This document shows positions 1 to 12,003 of a DNA stretch of 64,000 bases, one piece after another. The notes below the pieces were generated by a model. The model searched no databases, was not told where the DNA came from, and saw only the letters and a list, made by a program, of their open reading frames with translations. The position numbers and the translations under genes are program-made. Source of the stretch: Euptelea pleiosperma. Its lineage: Eukaryota > Streptophyta > Magnoliopsida > Ranunculales > Eupteleaceae. Position 1 is the first letter of the stretch. Each line of letters starts with the position of its first letter. The DNA lies in contig CM068553.1 of assembly GCA_035048495.1 (NCBI GenBank), positions 22,879,190 through 22,943,189 of the forward strand. Direction: 5' to 3'.

Positions 1-237
1 GGTTTTCGTAAAAACCCAGCTAACCCGTCTACTTAGGAAAAAACTAGAAAAGTAAAAAACAACATGCTTTTTTTTATTTTTCTAATTTAAAAAAAAAATC
101 ATATTTTGTAAGGGCTAGGATCAATGGCTGATTTTTGGTGAGGATGAACTCCTCACCAAATATGTTACCCCTACATATATATTGGTCACGGGTTGACCCA
201 GCGGTTGAACCGGTGACCCAGTGACTCGGTCCGGGTA
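1..237. other. Unassigned sequence left of the copia remnant
   Basis: No gene is supported here. The stretch holds A/T runs and, at about 184-236, repeated GGTTGACCC / GGTGACCCAG-type words often seen in decayed plant repeats. An open frame on the minus strand across 74-697 is the antisense of the integrase remnant and is not believed. Confidence 0.4.
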
Positions 238-1192
238 TGAAAACATTGCTTGCACTATTTGTGGGGCGTGTCAAATTGGCAAGCAAATCAAAAGCTCCCA
301 CAAGAAGGAAAATTATTGTGCCACATCCAAGGTTCTTGATTTGATTCACATAGATCTCATGGGGCTTATGAGAACTGAAAGCTTGGGAGGTAAGAGATAC
401 TTCCTTGTCATGGTTGATGATTTCTTTCGACTTACTTGGATTGCTTTTTTGAGAGAGAAATCTGATGCATTTGAAGAATGCAAAAAGATATGCCAAAAGA
501 TTCAAAATGAGAAAGGCTACAATATTGTCAGGATCCGAACTAATCATGGAGGAGAATTTGAAGATTCTCAGTTCACTGAATACTGTGATGCCATAGGCAT
601 TAAACATAAATTTTCTATACCCATTACACCACAGCAAAATGGAGTGGTTGAAAGAAAGAACAGGGTGATTCAAGAAGTGGCCAGGGTAATGCTTCATAGC
701 AAAAATCTACTCCAAAATCTATGGGCTAAAGCAGTTAATCCCACCTGCTATACCTTGAATAAGGTTTACTTAAAATCAAGAACTTTGAATACTCCTTATG
801 AAATCTGGTCTGGTAAAAAACCTAATGTCAAATATTTCAGGGTCTTTGGATGTAAATGTTATATTCTTAGAGATGGAAAATCTCTTGGAAAATTTGACAA
901 AAGAGGAGATAAAAGAATTTTCTAGGATATTCAACTAATAGCAGAGCTTATCGTGTTCTCAATCAAAGAACTAGAACTATCATGGAATCTATTAATGTGG
1001 TTATTGATGACATGAGCATTGAGGGAACTTCTTCCCAAGACGACAATAATGAAGAAATTTGTAAAGGAGTTGAAGACATTTAGCTAACTCCATCTCCTAG
1101 TGATCCACATGATGAGAAATCTCTTCCTTTATGGGTTAAGAAAAATCATCCTAGTGGTGATATCATTGAAAATATTGAGAGTAGAGTCTAAC
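238..1192 (+). pseudogene. Ty1/copia (SIRE-like) pol remnant: integrase core, broken
   Basis: Decayed fragment of a copia polyprotein. A CxxC-type end (CTICGACQIGKQ) leads into the integrase core: the first catalytic Asp is kept in LIHIDLMG, and the catalytic Glu in TPQQNGVVERKN. The usual second Asp motif reads RTNHGGEF, so Asp is replaced by Asn, which should abolish strand transfer. After about position 918 the homology (FLGYS...) continues in another frame, giving one frameshift, and stops occur at 1081-1083 and 1190-1192. Reverse transcriptase and RNase H are absent. The wording around the Glu motif resembles the SIRE/Maximus lineage, the lineage also proposed for element B, whose pol is missing. 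Family call from recall of motifs, not from a search. Confidence 0.85.
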
Positions 1193-1842
1193 TGCCTATT
1201 CATATAATAAATAACAATCCCATGATGGCAAATTACAACTAACAAGTATAGCAAATTCAAAATTATTTCATTCATTAAATCATTCAACACAAGGAACGTC
1301 ATACTCACAATTTTAGTCATTTATTCCACATCTTATTTTGAAGCATCGGCCCCCCTAAGAGCTTGACCATTGTATGCGTCAATTATGTACAATGAGAGGT
1401 GTTAAATGGAAAGATTATTGACAATGGGAATGTGAAGATTATGTATAATGAGACGTGTCTTAGTGTGAAATGACCAGGTTACCTAGGGATTGCTCCATAT
1501 TATTCATTTTGAAATGTGTGGCCCCATCGCCAATTAGAAGTAACAATTCCTATTTCACATTTATTTCACCAATAGATCATTTGATTGATTGATATGATAA
1601 TAAAGTTGTATCCTGTTCTTATGAAAGGTAGTTATATTAAGGACTTCGAATTGGACTGTTGTTTAGCAATTTGTTGTTGGTAACTTTTCATTTATTTATG
1701 GTTGGTGAATGGACGTACTGATTCATAATTATTTGAAGAAGAATGACTTCATATTTTCTTATGATTTATATTTTCTAACTTTGGACTTGCAAAATTGTAT
1801 CCAATTGATGATTCTATCGTATCCCTCACTTCTGCGAGAGGA
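1193..1842. other. Unassigned AT-rich stretch
   Basis: No coding or repeat feature is recognised between the copia remnant and LTR X. The last five bases before X (1838-1842, GAGGA) would be the left target duplication of X, but its partner is not in the window. Confidence 0.4.
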
Positions 1843-4237
1843 TGATATTCGCTTAAAAGTGCTTATTTTAAGTCATTATCCTTTTAGTAGTATCACACTC
1901 TCCTACGTAAAACTTCTATTTTTATCAACTTTTCTTGCATAAGAGTTTCCTCCATTGCATAGAACATATTTTTCTGGATAAAATGGACTATTTGTATAAA
2001 TTAGATGCATTTTCGAAAGTCTAGATATTAAGTCGTTTCAATCAAGTCTCATTACGTGCTTTTTCTATCCTAGGAAACCAAATCGGACGACTCTGATGGA
2101 ATGCGGGCCCACTATCAACCTCCAGAGCCGATGATCAAAGCTTAAAGAGCCAGTGGGCTAGGATAAGAAGATACATGGCAGATTTTGGGAGAGCTAGAAA
2201 GCTTGAAATCCTGAGAGAAGATCTACAGAGAAGGAGAGTCAAGTGCTCAGAGAAGAGGTTAAAGAGAGTAAAGTTTAATCAACTAACACAACACAAAGGC
2301 TTAATCAGTTGGAAAAGCTTGCAAAAGACCAAGTCAAAGACCAAGGTTCAGGACCCTCTGTGAGCATTTTCTCTTTATTTTGTATTATTTTCTCTCTCCT
2401 CTCTCTAAATCTTAATTTTCTCTCTCCTCTTTATATCAATCCGATCCTCTCTCTTTCAGCAATCACTCTATCCTAAAGCCTATCTTGGCTGATCTCCATG
2501 ACCCAATGATCCATTCGATCGTCACCATCCAGTTCTACCATCCGATCATGTACCCAATCGTCAGATCATCTGATATTCAGATTCTCAAATCTTCTACTCA
2601 ACCTATATTCCCATAATTAGATCAAGCAATCCTCAAATGAGATGATCCGATCTAATCCAATGGCCAGGAAGTCCACCATTTACTGGCGACATGTGGCATC
2701 ATCAATTTTTTGGCTCATTGGCCCACTACCTGTGGCTCATGGCCTACTGTTTTTCATGGACCCCAAAGCCTATGGCCCGAGCCCATTGACCCAATATCCT
2801 TTTGGCCAATCATTGGCCGACATGTGGCGTCTCTTCATGGTCTAGTGGATTTTGAAAATCGTGAGAAGAGAATCTTCTCTTCTCAATGTGGACCCCACTT
2901 GCTCATTGATTTGGAGAGAATTATAGGGAGAGAATTTCCCATTTTATTCACAATATCTCTCCATTGAGAGATATCGGTAGCCCACGGTTTTTAGTAACCG
3001 TGAGATCTTGATCCAAGGGTAAAAAGGAGCCTCCCTTTTGCAATATAAGGTGAGGTTGAACCCTAATCAAGGATATACTCTCTTCCCCTATCTCTTCTCT
3101 CCTACGTCTCTTTCACCCTATGTGCCTCTCCATCCTCTCTCTTCACCACGTTTTTGAATCCCCCATCTCTCTGAAGCTCTCCCAGCCATTCCCCAATCTT
3201 GATCTCTCTCTGCCCATCTCTTTCTTCTTTTAAAAAAAAAAAAAAAGGAAGAGAAGATGAGAGAAGGGGAAGCCGCCTGCTTTTCTTTCTTCCCTGGTCT
3301 GCCTCCCTCGTTTTGCCAAGTTGCAGGCCAGCAACTCAGCATAGGAGACCACCATTTTACACTCACACCCTCTCCTTCTTCTTCTCATACTCCAGGCAGC
3401 GCCACATCACCACCAGACCGCCACTCACACTTGCAAGTTAACGGCCTACGACCATTGCCGTCCGTTATCTCCTTCTACACTCGCTAACCGTCATCTGCAA
3501 CACATCCACATCCCTGGTCAAACCTTCTCTTCAAGCTCACCATAGCCACTAGCCGTTGGCCCCTCTTCTGGGCAATTACCACGATCCTCAGACCGGGCTG
3601 GCCCCTCCTTGGAGATCCATCAGACCTCCACCTTCCACAAGCCACCGATCGACCTGCACATCCAAGAAAAGGAGCACACCTACAACTCCTTATCTCCCGG
3701 GCAGCAAAGATCTCAACCTTCACCATTCGGGTTCCCAAACAGGTGATCTTCTCCACTGATCTCCATCTTCTCCTTCTCCCTGATCTCCTCCATCCCCCAC
3801 GGCCAAAGTTTGCATTCACCACAAAGAAGTTGAACCTCTTTCTCTCTGGAAAGTTGCACACCTGTAACTTCCCTCCAAACCGCTGCTCTCACCGACCTGC
3901 GACCCTCATCAACTATTTGCTGTGCACACCGTTACATCATCCAACTTGGGCCGATCTTCTTCATCACCAAACCACCAACTAGTTCTTTACCTTACTGGCT
4001 CAATGGCACCACCATCAACTAAAAGGCCTACAACACCTTCTTCCACAACCTTGTTCCGGCCATTCTTCTTCCAACCGTTCACAGCATCACCATCCATAAT
4101 GACCATTACCAGCCAGATCTCCTCTTGAAGCTGTACGCCTACAACTAGTTGCCATCCACACCATCTTCACCACCACAGAAAGTACATGCACCCTCCATCC
4201 AACTCTCTTTGGGCCAGACATCATTCTTCACCGATCT
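1843..4237 (+). mobile_element. LTR X, 5' part of an Athila-family LTR (outermost host)
   Basis: Starts with the family signature TGATATTCGCTTAAAAGTGC. It carries the shared LTR parts in the usual order: the tRNA-like module (2301-2355), CT-rich tracts, a TATA-like word in CAATATAAGG near 3042, and a CT-rich leader. The sequence stops at 4237, where element H begins; 4233-4237 (GATCT) is the left target duplication of H. The expected remainder of X (hairpin box and TTTCA end) is not found after H, whose right end is truncated. Short proteins predicted on both strands in the CT-rich part have no family resemblance and are not called. Confidence 0.75.
2301..2355 (+). promoter_or_regulatory. tRNA-like A-box/B-box module in LTR X
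   Basis: TTAATCAGTTGG (2301-2312) resembles the Pol III A box, and GGTTCAGGACC (2345-2355) resembles the B box. The starts are 44 nt apart, as in a tRNA (positions 8 and 52). A TTTT run follows at about 2368. There is no acceptor stem, so this is not a tRNA gene. Confidence 0.45.
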
Positions 4238-6136
4238 TGATATTCGCTCAAAAGTACTTATTTTAAGCCATTATCCTTTTAGTGATGTCACATTCTCCTG
4301 CGTAAAACTTGTCTTTTTGTCGACTTTTCCACGCAAGAGTTTCTTCTATTGCGTAAAACAAATTCTTTAGACGAAAATTGACTATTTGCATAAAATATAT
4401 GCATTTCGGATAGTCCAGTATCAAGTCATTTTAGTTGAATCTCATTACGTATTTTTTTCACTTGTAGGAGACACTATCGGACGATTCTCAAGATTGGCGG
4501 GCCCACGATCAACCACAGAAGACTTCTATCAAAGCTTAAAGAGCTAGCAGGCTAGGATAAGAATATAGAAGCCAAATACGGGCAAAGCCAGAGGATCGTA
4601 GAGCCGGACCAAGGACCAAGAGAGAGCAGAAGAGTTGATGACCAAGAAAATGACTAAGGTGTTAAAATCCACACCAATTGACATCAAAAGCTAGTTTGAC
4701 TGGTGGAGCGGATGAAGGAGAATAAAGAAGACTGCCCATGACCCATGCCCATGCCACCTCATTAAGCCTAAGCCCATGGAGAATTGGTCTACCATGACCG
4801 ATTATCCTTCATCTAACCTTTATCTTTCATGTGGATTCATTGTCTCTCTCTTACACATCGCATAAGTGGATCCCACGGTCCTTATTCATTCTTTTTTCTC
4901 TCTCACCATCCCACGGTTGGAGAAAATATGAGAAAATATTCTTGTTGAAGGAATGAATCATTCCTTGATTCTCTACCCACGGTTTCTAAAACTGTATTGA
5001 ACTTCTCCCACAATTTCCTTCCTATCTCTATAAGAAGAGATCCACGACCTCTTCTTGAAGTGGCTCCCTCCCCCTTCAATTCCCTACATCTTCTTTTCTC
5101 AAACCCTCTCCTTCCTTCCCATCTCTCTCACAGCCACCATCGAGCAGCCTATTCCTCTTCCGCCTGTAGAGCCCCTCCTTGCTTTGTTGGGTGCACCAAC
5201 AAACAAAAGCGTCATCCTTTCCTCCACCATTTCTGGTGTTGCAAACAGCAACACTAGCCACCATCATCTCTCTTGGCCGTGCGCCTCTCACTCATCTCTA
5301 CCTCACGAAATGCCTCAAATCTGTAGTTCTAGTCCTCCTCCCCATCTACAACTCCACCAAGAGCCACCGTGCAAAGCTGCTCTTCCCACCTGCAAGTGCA
5401 ATCCATGCTATTCAACGGCAGACGTTGCAGGTTCTCCTAGCACAACCACCTACGAACAGTCGCCGGAAACCTACAACTGAGTTTGCCTTTCCTTCCTCCA
5501 ACCAGGGGTCCTCATCTCGTGCATCTCCATAGCCCCATCTCCTTACTGTCTTCCACATTGCAAGTGGCTCTTCCACTTGTTACATACCACCTACAACAGG
5601 CGCTCTCCTCTCCTTAAAACCACACCGGTTTCTCAACTTAAAACTGGTGCTCTTCTTCAAAGCTTTCGCCGCATCAGTGAACGTACAGATCTCACGGAAC
5701 GCCACCTCCATCTCGTCAACACCTCCTCCATTGCTGACTAGCTACTATGGTCAAGGTGGCATCTCCTAGAACCATCATCATCTTGCTCTATTTCCAGCCA
5801 CCCACAACTCTGATGATCCTTCCTCAAGTGAGTTCCAAACCTCCTCTCTTTTCCTTCTCTTTTCTTAATGCGTTGCTGTTGCTCACTTGGGCAGCAACGT
5901 AGGGCATGTAAGAAAACCCCCCAACACCATTCTCAGTAGTGTTCTTCATCCATTGCTGGATGTTGTATTTTAGCCAGCAACCCACCAATTTCCTTCACCT
6001 GAAGGTCCTCTTCTTTGGACGGTCTCCAATCTTTTCAACCATTCAGGTTTCTTGACCTGCACCTCTACCATCCCTTGTTGCCAACACCGAATGGCCAACA
6101 CCATCTACTGTGCCTTACAGCATCACCAACACCTCC
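4238..6136 (+). repeat. 5' LTR of H, 3' end deleted
   Basis: Begins TGATATTCGCTCAAAAGTAC. Aligns with the 3' LTR pieces at 46075-46111, 55784-56802 and 61357-62112. A TATA-like box is at 5029-5033 (TCTATAAGAAG). A leader hairpin lies at 5233-5257 and a GTGAGT splice-donor-like site near 5829. The tRNA-like module keeps its A-box side (about 4697), but the B box is lost: the text jumps from AAGAAGACTG straight to CCCATGACCC. At about 6136 the LTR joins directly to leader sequence that in element A lies several hundred bases downstream of the LTR, so the U5 end and primer site were deleted. Confidence 0.8.
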
Positions 6137-7045
6137 TTGGAACTAATTCACAATACCTACCCAAAACCATTTTGTGTTTCTTGAAACCCCTAAAGCGGTA
6201 TACCTTCCAACTCAATACCATAGACTATTGTGGACTAACATGATTGCGGATTGTGATTACCAAGTAAGTAGGGAGCGAAAGCTCAAAGAGGAGGAGTCGG
6301 GCCCAAGCCCATTTGGATACCCCTCCCTATCTCACGAAGGAGACCCTGTTGCGTAGCCAAAGGGACAGCTAAGTTTTTTTACCTCACCTTGAGTGCGATA
6401 TTGATCTTTGTGCAAACACTGTGCCGATTGTTTATTTGATTTTGTAATCATTATCGGAACTACATGGATTGGCCGTAAAAATTACATTAAAGAGCAAACC
6501 CAGCTCTATCTTGAAACTGGTGGGATTTCATCACCCACCTCGTCATTCCAGCTTTTGTGCACCCACGGCCAAAAATTAAAAGCAATCAAGAAGTAGAGCC
6601 CAATTAGATCGGTGTTCAAGAAAAACTCCACATAAAGTGACTCTTTCAAAGATCAAGTCGATTAAGTCCATGAGTGCGGGTCACTATTTTCTAACACACC
6701 CATAGGTCCCTACTACTTCAAGTATACCGAGCTCATAAGTGGCCTCCTTGATTGTCTGTCGGCTAGCTTAGTGTCAGATTAGGAACACGAACCAAACTTA
6801 GCTCCTCTTATGGGAAAACTCATCTTAACGCTTGACAAATCTAGTTAGTCTGGGGCATATTTAAGTCAGCCGATATGCCGCACGTCTGTCTAGGCTTTGG
6901 ATTATCTCACAGTCGACTTGAGTTAGTACTAGCGAATTTGCTTTGAAGAGAACTGGTGAGAACCTACAGAGTGAAAAGTTAGTCTGGCGGGTAATAGAAG
7001 ATAAACTAGTGGTCCGCCCACTGTCATAATCTACACTATATATCC
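6137..7045 (+). other. H leader (untranslated), first part
   Basis: Non-coding leader collinear with A's leader (12509-13269, then from 15965). It begins at TTGGAACTAATTCACAATAC and is interrupted at 7045 by C1; 7041-7045 TATCC is the left target duplication. The splice donor seen in A (CAG|GTAAGTTT at 12741) is mutated here to CAGCTAAGTTT near 6370. Open frames here are short and unlike gag. Confidence 0.7.
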
Positions 7046-7992
7046 TGTCACGCCCCGAATCCGGATACCCAGATACGACCCAAAAATCCGTGGATCGACC
7101 CATATCCGACCCCAGAGGTGATCCATGAATGTCCCCTAGTAATCCAATTAGGTCAATTAGACTACTAAGGTTCATTCGAAAACCCACTAAGTAAAAGAAG
7201 AAAAGATGTAGAAAACAATTAATTCAAATAATTTATAATTCAAACAATTCAATCAATCAACTAAATGTGGAGAGAAGGAGGTGAGAACATGCTCTCAATC
7301 AAAGGACTACATGCCCGTGAAAATAAATAACTAATGTTTTAGAACAATCAAAATAAAGTCTTCTAAAGTGTAGGATCGGCTCCCAAATCCTCGTCGATCT
7401 CCTCGAATGCACCGGAGTCTTTCGCCTCAAAATAATCTCACGTACCCGGCTCTTTAAAATCTGAAATGGTATCGGTGTAGCACCGTGAGCCGAGGCCCAG
7501 TAATAACAACTGTGTGCATGGTACGATATCATACTATACAAGTTTTTAACCAAGGTATGCATCTCAATCATATAATAAGGATGACATGAATATGAGGATG
7601 AATGCAAGTAAGTACGGGATGCCAATGCAACTAGTACCCATAACCACATAGGGTCTCCATCTCCTTCCCGCACTGGGAGCGGTCTCATCGACCCATCTGC
7701 AGGATATAATAACGTCTGGGGCCTTTCACCCTAGGGTACCGAACCCTGATTAATTGATAAAACTAATATAAACGTATATAATATACTTCAACCCCGTTCC
7801 CTTATGCACCCCTTATATGAAATGACGTGATGATCATGGTATGACAACAAGATGTACTAGGGTTACATGACATAAGCACACATGTATTTAACATTTAAAT
7901 AAAAATATAAAATGAACCAATGATCATTAAGAGTAATAATATGGGAACAAATTAAGGTTAACCATGAATAACATGAAATAAACACCGAAGGT

Positions 7993-8425
7993 CACGATCA
8001 GCATGGATGAACAATATAAGTGGAAATCACAAGGCAATCCAACACACCATGGCCGAACCCTATGAGGGATCCATGACACAAGGTCGAACCCTAAAGAGGG
8101 ATCCAAGACACTTGGCCGAACCCTATGAGAGATCTAAGACACATGGGTGGGATCCCTATGCATACAAGTATAGGTCGAACCATCTAGGTATAATAGTCAA
8201 TAAGACATGACCAAAGATCATAATCAACATCGATGAATAATATAAGTGAAAATTGCAAGAGAATCCAACATGCCATGGCCGAACTCTATGAGGGATCTAT
8301 GACATAAGGTCGAACCCTAAAGAGGGATCCAAGACACTTGGCCGAACCCTATGAGAGATCCAAGACACATGGGTGGGATCCCCATGCATACAGGTATAGG
8401 TCAAACCATCTAGGGTTTAGTCAAA
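7993..8425. repeat. Tandem duplication of about 220 bp in C1
   Basis: Two diverged tandem copies (about 7993-8216 and 8217-8425), each with the phrases GGCCGAACC, GAGGGATCC, AAGGTCGAACC and CATGGGTGGGATCC. C2 has one copy (about 48058-48260), so the duplication is specific to C1. Confidence 0.75.
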
Positions 8426-8509
8426 CAACAAGGTTAAAACCTTAATAGTTAATAATCATGACCGAACCACGAACAATTAATAGGTTTTTTACAAAAAATA
8501 TACTGCATT

Positions 8510-9400
8510 ATAAAAATCATAACTAAGTAAATATGAATTAGAAAAATATAAACTCAATGGATTTAAAAACTAGATTCACAGAGGTTTTTAGGAAAAATAA
8601 ATAGAAAAATATTCAGATTCAAAATATAGGTCAAAACTCTTAATTAATTGGGTCGGACAGAATCCGAGATACAGAAAAGTCCTGCACATTTGAAAAATCA
8701 TAACTTAATCAATACAAATCAGAAAAATACAAACTCAAATGTTATAGAAACTAGATTTAAGGAGGTATTTCGAAAAAAGAAATAGAAAAATATTTAGATT
8801 CAAAATATGGGTCGAAACCCTTAATGAAGTGGGTCGGACAGAATCTGAGATTCTGAGTTTTACAAAAAAGTCTAGCACATTTAAAAATCATAACTTAATC
8901 AATACAAATCGGAAAAATACAAAATCAAAGGTTCTAGAAACTAAATTGATAGAGGTATCTATGAAAAATAATTAGAAAAATATTTAGGTTAAAAATATAG
9001 ATCGAAATCTCAAGTGAAGTAGACCATGTAAAATCTAAAATTCTGGGTTTTACAGAAAGTCCAGCACGTTTGAAAAATCATAACTTAATCAATACAAATC
9101 AAAAAAATATAAACTCAAAGGTTCTAGAAACTAGATTGATAGAGATATCCATAAAAAATAATTAGAAAAATATTTAGATTAAAAATATAGATCAAAATCC
9201 CAAGTGAATCGGACCATGTAAAATCTAAAATTCTGGGTTTTTTGGTAAAGTCATACAACTTAGAAAAATCATAACTTAATCAATAAAAATGAAAAAAATA
9301 CAAACTGAACGGTTTTAAAAAATAGATTCACAGAGTATTTAGAAAAAAATAATTATAAAAATATTTAAATTATAAAAATACAACGAAAATGATAAAGAAC
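8510..9400. repeat. Array of about 180-192 bp repeats in C1
   Basis: Five diverged units begin with AAAAATCATAACT-like text at about 8512, 8692, 8884, 9074 and 9264. Each continues with a GAAAAATACAAACTCA block and ends near a TCTGGGTTTTACAGAAAAGTCC-like block. The same array is present in C2. Confidence 0.75.
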
Positions 9401-10918
9401 ATAGTCATCCGTTATAGCCATAAAATAGACTATGGCCAAACTCATCATGGTGGCCCAAAATAAAGCTCAACCCAATAAGAATAAAGTAAATATAATTAAA
9501 ATTAATTTATAATGAGTATCAATCATTACCTAATGAAAGAAAAACAAACTTTTGAAGAAAAACAAGTATAGGATGGATCAAACACACTTACCTCAAGGTT
9601 TCTTGAATTTTAATGAAAATCAAAAGTTTCTTCAAATTTGAAAGTCGTCGGATCATCCTCTCCTCGGAGTATGTTCTTCAAATCGGAGTCCCCGTCAATT
9701 CTCCCTTCTTGCTCGAGTGCGATCGGTGCCCGGATGAAGGTTTAATGGAGCTTTCTCTATTATTCAATGGAGTTGGGTTTGTGAAAGCTTCTAAAGCTTT
9801 AGGGTTTTTCATAAATAGGTTTAGGGAAGGATTAGGGTTTCTATATTTGTGAAAATCGTAACTATCAAAGGGATGACTTTTTCCACCCTCAAAAACTTGT
9901 ATTTTATATTACTAATGGGTTAGAAATGGGCTCAAGACCCATATACATCAATAGGCTTCATTTAAAAATATTATTAAGCCCAAAAGACCTCTAGATTGGC
10001 TATACGGGCCCACCCAACAATCATAACACAAATAATTATTAATTAATTCAATCAAACTATATTATATAATTTAAAAGTTCATACAATAAGGTATTGACAC
10101 ATGTCACACACACAAATCACATAAAAGTAGTCTAAATACATAAAAATCATAAAAAACGTTCAAAGCACCGGAAAAGTGTCAAATGACATTGGAATGACCA
10201 GAAAGTGATTCGTGGGTCCCACACTCCTATTAAATAAATAAAATATAATTAAATATTATTTAAAAAATATAAGAATGGTAGGAAAGTTTAAAAATTACGA
10301 AAATACTATTTTTGTCAAAATCTCCCGAAATCTCCTGCTAGGGTTTTCATGTCTCAAAAAAGGTTTCAAATTTCACAGGTAAGTTGGTAAGGATAAAATA
10401 GGAATATTTTTGGTGTTTCGGGCCCACAAAATAATTTTTTTATAAAAGTTCTGGATTGTTAGTGATATTCGCTCAAAAGTGCTTATTTTAAGCAATTATC
10501 CTTATAGCGATGTTGCATTCTCCTACGTAAAACTTGTCTTTTTGTCGACTTTTCCATATAAGAGTTTCTTCCATTGCGTAGAACGTATTCTTTAGACGAA
10601 AATCGATTATTTGCATGAAATATACGCATTTCGGATAGTCCAGTATCAAGCCATTTTAGTTGAATCTCATTACGCGCTTTTTCACTTGTAGGAGACCCTA
10701 TCGGGCGATTCTCGAGGACTGGCGGGCCCACGATCAACTACAAAAGACTTCTATCAAAGCTTAAAGAGCCAACAGGCTAGGATAAAAAGATAAAAGACAT
10801 ATACGGGCAAAGCTAAAGGATCGTAGAGCCGGAACAAGGACTAAGAGAGAGAATAGCTGGAGACCAAGAAAAGGACTTAGGTGTTAAAGGCCACACCAAT
10901 TGACATCAAAGGATAAGT

Positions 10919-10973
10919 TTGACTTATTGGTGGAGCAGACGAGAGAGAATAAAGAAGATCAGGGTTCAAGACC
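10919..10973 (+). promoter_or_regulatory. tRNA-like A-box/B-box module in A's 5' LTR
   Basis: TTGACTTATTGG (10919-10930) and GGTTCAAGACC (10963-10973) start 44 nt apart. AGGG and CCCT flank a 7-nt TTCAAGA loop like a T-arm. T-runs (TTTTATTTTTATATTTTT) follow from 10984. The sequences where acceptor strands would lie do not pair, so it is not a tRNA. Confidence 0.5.
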
Positions 10974-11040
10974 CTCCAATGCTTTTATTTTTATATTTTT
11001 CTCTCACCTCTCTCCTATTTCTCTCTTTATCTATCTATCT

Positions 11041-11160
11041 TGGCCCATGACCTAAGCCCATGACCCATGACCCATGACCCATGCCCATACCCATGACCCA
11101 TGCCCATGACCCATGACCCATGACCCATGACCCATGACCCATGCCCATTACCCATGCTCA
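11041..11160. repeat. CCCATGA minisatellite in A's 5' LTR
   Basis: Runs of CCCATGA with CCCATGC and CCCATAC variants. The sister array in the 3' LTR (22742-22862) has a different unit order, with a run of five or more CCCATA units, so the arrays rearranged after insertion. Confidence 0.85.
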
Positions 11161-11983
11161 TGCCCATTTGCAACAACAAGAGAGAATTGGTCTCACTTGA
11201 CCGATTCTTCTCTCCCACATATCTCTCTATCCTAGTCACTCTCTCTCTCATCTAACTAACCCATTCCCAACCGTTGGATCTCTCTAGATCTAACGGTCAT
11301 CAATTTTACAACAAGCAAAAAGAAAAAAAAAAGTCTATAAGAGATCTACGATCTCTCCTTCTTGGGTTGGTTCCCTCCCCCTTCTCTTTCTCTCTTTCTT
11401 CTTTCTTTCTCTTCTTCTTCACCCTTCTTCTCCGACGAGCAACTCCGGCGAGCTCACCATTAACGCCTCCACCTCGAAGTGCAAAGCGTCAAATAGCAAC
11501 GTCTCCTTGCTGCCCATTCCATTCGCCACAATGAAAGGCTACAATCCTCAATCCTACTGAGTTCTATCCAATAGAAGTTGCACCATCTACCTCTTCAATG
11601 GTAAGCTTCTCTCTAATTCATCTCTCTAACCTTCCTACCTTCTTTCACTCTCTTCTTTCCCTCTCTACCTTTACATGCTTTCTAGGGTAATATTTTAATG
11701 GCTTTCTAGATTAATTTGGTTTAATGTTATTTCCATTGTAAAGCATTTGAACAAGCATTGTAAGCATTTGTTTTTAGTTTAATGAACAAGTTTTAAATTC
11801 AAGTTTAAGTTGTTTTCATTTATTGTATTTTTCATTCTCGTTTCTCTTATGTTTTTTTTCATTCTAATAGTTTTAACAACAATCTCAAACATATTTTAAA
11901 TCAACCTCCACCATTCTCACCCTTCCATTTATTTCGAGCATTTTCTGATTATTCTTGTTTCTTATTGTGCTAACTAATCCCGA

Positions 11984-12003
11984 GTGCGGATGATATCCGA
12001 CAC
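11984..12003 (+). other. Conserved U5 hairpin
   Basis: GTGCGGAT, a short loop, then ATCCGACAC: a CGGAT/ATCCG stem extended by GTG/CAC across a bulged A. The same box occurs near the 3' end of other family LTRs, for example 15830-15850, 27122-27142, 38134-38153, 61222-61243 and, reversed, 57999-58020. Confidence 0.6.

Noticed and set aside
2642..2967. Two overlapping plus-strand frames in LTR X
   Set aside because: Short, low-complexity, no relatives recognised; part of the LTR's CCCA/TGGC-rich block.
9613..9852. 79-codon plus-strand frame also present in C2 (49664-49846)
   Set aside because: It runs antisense to the LTR's likely transcript and is shortened by changes in C2; similarity is explained by the shared LTR.
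11027..11251. Minus-strand open frame rich in Gly-His-Ser-Trp-Val-Met repeats
   Set aside because: It is the reverse reading of the CCCATGA minisatellite; a similar frame at 22728-22949 changes with the array.
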